Of a stretch of 64,000 bases of DNA, positions 63,553-64,000 are shown piece by piece; the first letter of the stretch is position 1; the number at the start of each line of letters is the position of its first letter. Made by a program: the position numbers and the translations under genes. Below the pieces are notes generated by a model, which made no database searches, was not told the DNA's origin, and worked only from the letters and a program-made list of their open reading frames with translations. The stretch is from NCBI RefSeq assembly GCF_900536025.1, contig NZ_UNOZ01000013.1, positions 558,001 to 622,000 of the forward strand, read 5' to 3'. The DNA comes from Pseudomonas reidholzensis (GTDB lineage Bacteria; Pseudomonadota; Gammaproteobacteria; Pseudomonadales; Pseudomonadaceae).

Positions 63553-64000
63553 ATGCCCACTATTACTCTTCCCGATGGCAGTCAACGTTCGTTCGATCAC
63601 CCCGTATCCGTAGCCGAAGTCGCTGCTTCTATTGGCGCAGGCCTGGCCAAGGCCACCCTGGCCGGTAAAGTCGACGGCAAGCTGGTCGATGCGTGCGACG
63701 TGATCAGCAACGATGCCACCCTGCAGATCATCACCCCTAAAGATGCAGAGGGACTGGAGATCATCCGTCACTCGTGTGCCCACCTGATCGGCCACGCAGT
63801 GAAGCAGCTGTACCCGACCGCCAAGATGGTCATCGGCCCGGTGATCGACGAAGGCTTCTATTACGACATCGCCTACGAGCGTCCCTTCACCCCGGACGAC
63901 CTCGCCGCCATCGAAAAGCGCATGCAGCAGCTGATCGAGACGGACTACGACGTCGTCAAGAAGATGACCCCGCGCGCCGAAGTCATCGACGTGTTCCAGA
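63553..64000 (+). CDS. thrS: Threonyl-tRNA synthetase, 3' end outside window
   Basis: The first 149 residues are present. The N-terminal TGS domain is [20 protein letters not shown]..., [21 protein letters not shown], and the editing-domain start is [23 protein letters not shown]. It charges tRNA-Thr. AGAGGAGG is a strong ribosome site. Confidence 0.97.
   Translation, partial: MPTITLPDGSQRSFDHPVSVAEVAASIGAGLAKATLAGKVDGKLVDACDVISNDATLQIITPKDAEGLEIIRHSCAHLIGHAVKQLYPTAKMVIGPVIDEGFYYDIAYERPFTPDDLAAIEKRMQQLIETDYDVVKKMTPRAEVIDVFQ

Overview
The window looks like chromosome of a Pseudomonas of the P. putida group. The evidence is the high-GC coding style, many Pseudomonas-type REP palindromes (core GCGGGCAAGCCCGC), an RsmE-like CsrA, DUF1654 and other Pseudomonas-typical small proteins, and the familiar blocks modABC, galU-gor, ahpCF, rbsBACRKD and thrS. 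No phage, IS transposase or CRISPR array was seen. Most of the window is core metabolism, transport and signalling. The clearest accessory parts are the left 3 kb and the zeta-toxin region next to tRNA-Cys.

Layout. 1-2.9 kb: AT-richer island-like DNA with a truncated hypothetical gene, a DUF4145 gene, a field of ATTACC/GGTAAT repeats, a decayed tRNA-like 3' end with a terminator, and a DUF6429 gene between two diverged direct repeats. 2.9-9.5 kb: dsdA, a YheO-like regulator, an MptE/DUF115-like protein probably linked to surface polysaccharide, a GcvA-like LysR regulator, a GNAT enzyme and an SH3-type protein. 10-16.4 kb: two diguanylate cyclases, one without and one with an RxxD inhibitory site, around an SLC13/TrkA-C permease and small envelope proteins. 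16.4-19.6 kb: a minus-strand lipid-type cluster (SDR, ACAD10-like phosphotransferase, SCP2, histidine phosphatase). 19.7-24.7 kb: sohB, tRNA-Cys, a zeta-toxin gene with an in-frame stop near its 5' end plus a small partner gene, several small genes, doxX and tRNA-Leu.

24.9-33.8 kb: a PAS histidine kinase-KaiC-response regulator operon, rsmE/csrA, topoisomerase IB, modABC with a ModE-like operator, nitronate monooxygenase and a DUF1883 protein. 34-42.5 kb: tsdB-tsdA (thiosulfate to tetrathionate), ugd, galU, gor, a REP array, and ahpC-ahpF behind an OxyR-like site. 42.7-54.2 kb: yceH, sstT, nhaR, a TerC-family protein, a C39-peptidase-like lipoprotein that has lost its catalytic residues, a PuuB/PauB-type oxidase, a duplicated tRNA-Val unit, a small alarmone hydrolase-like protein, endA, an SOS-box-controlled DUF1654 gene and periplasmic ansB. 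54.5-64 kb: rbsBACRKD behind a LacI-type operator, followed by a nucleoside hydrolase with a signal peptide, an I78-type inhibitor lipoprotein, a cold-shock protein and the 5' part of thrS.

Themes. Several genes form working sets: oxidative stress (gor, ahpCF), UDP-glucose to UDP-glucuronate (galU, ugd), ribose and nucleoside salvage (rbs plus hydrolase), molybdate uptake (mod), and second-messenger or post-transcriptional signalling (two GGDEF proteins, the KaiC module, RsmE, the alarmone hydrolase-like protein). The least explained items are the KaiC three-gene module, the interrupted zeta toxin with its partner, the dead C39 lipoprotein and the left-end repeat field. All calls come from reading the sequence; no database search was run.
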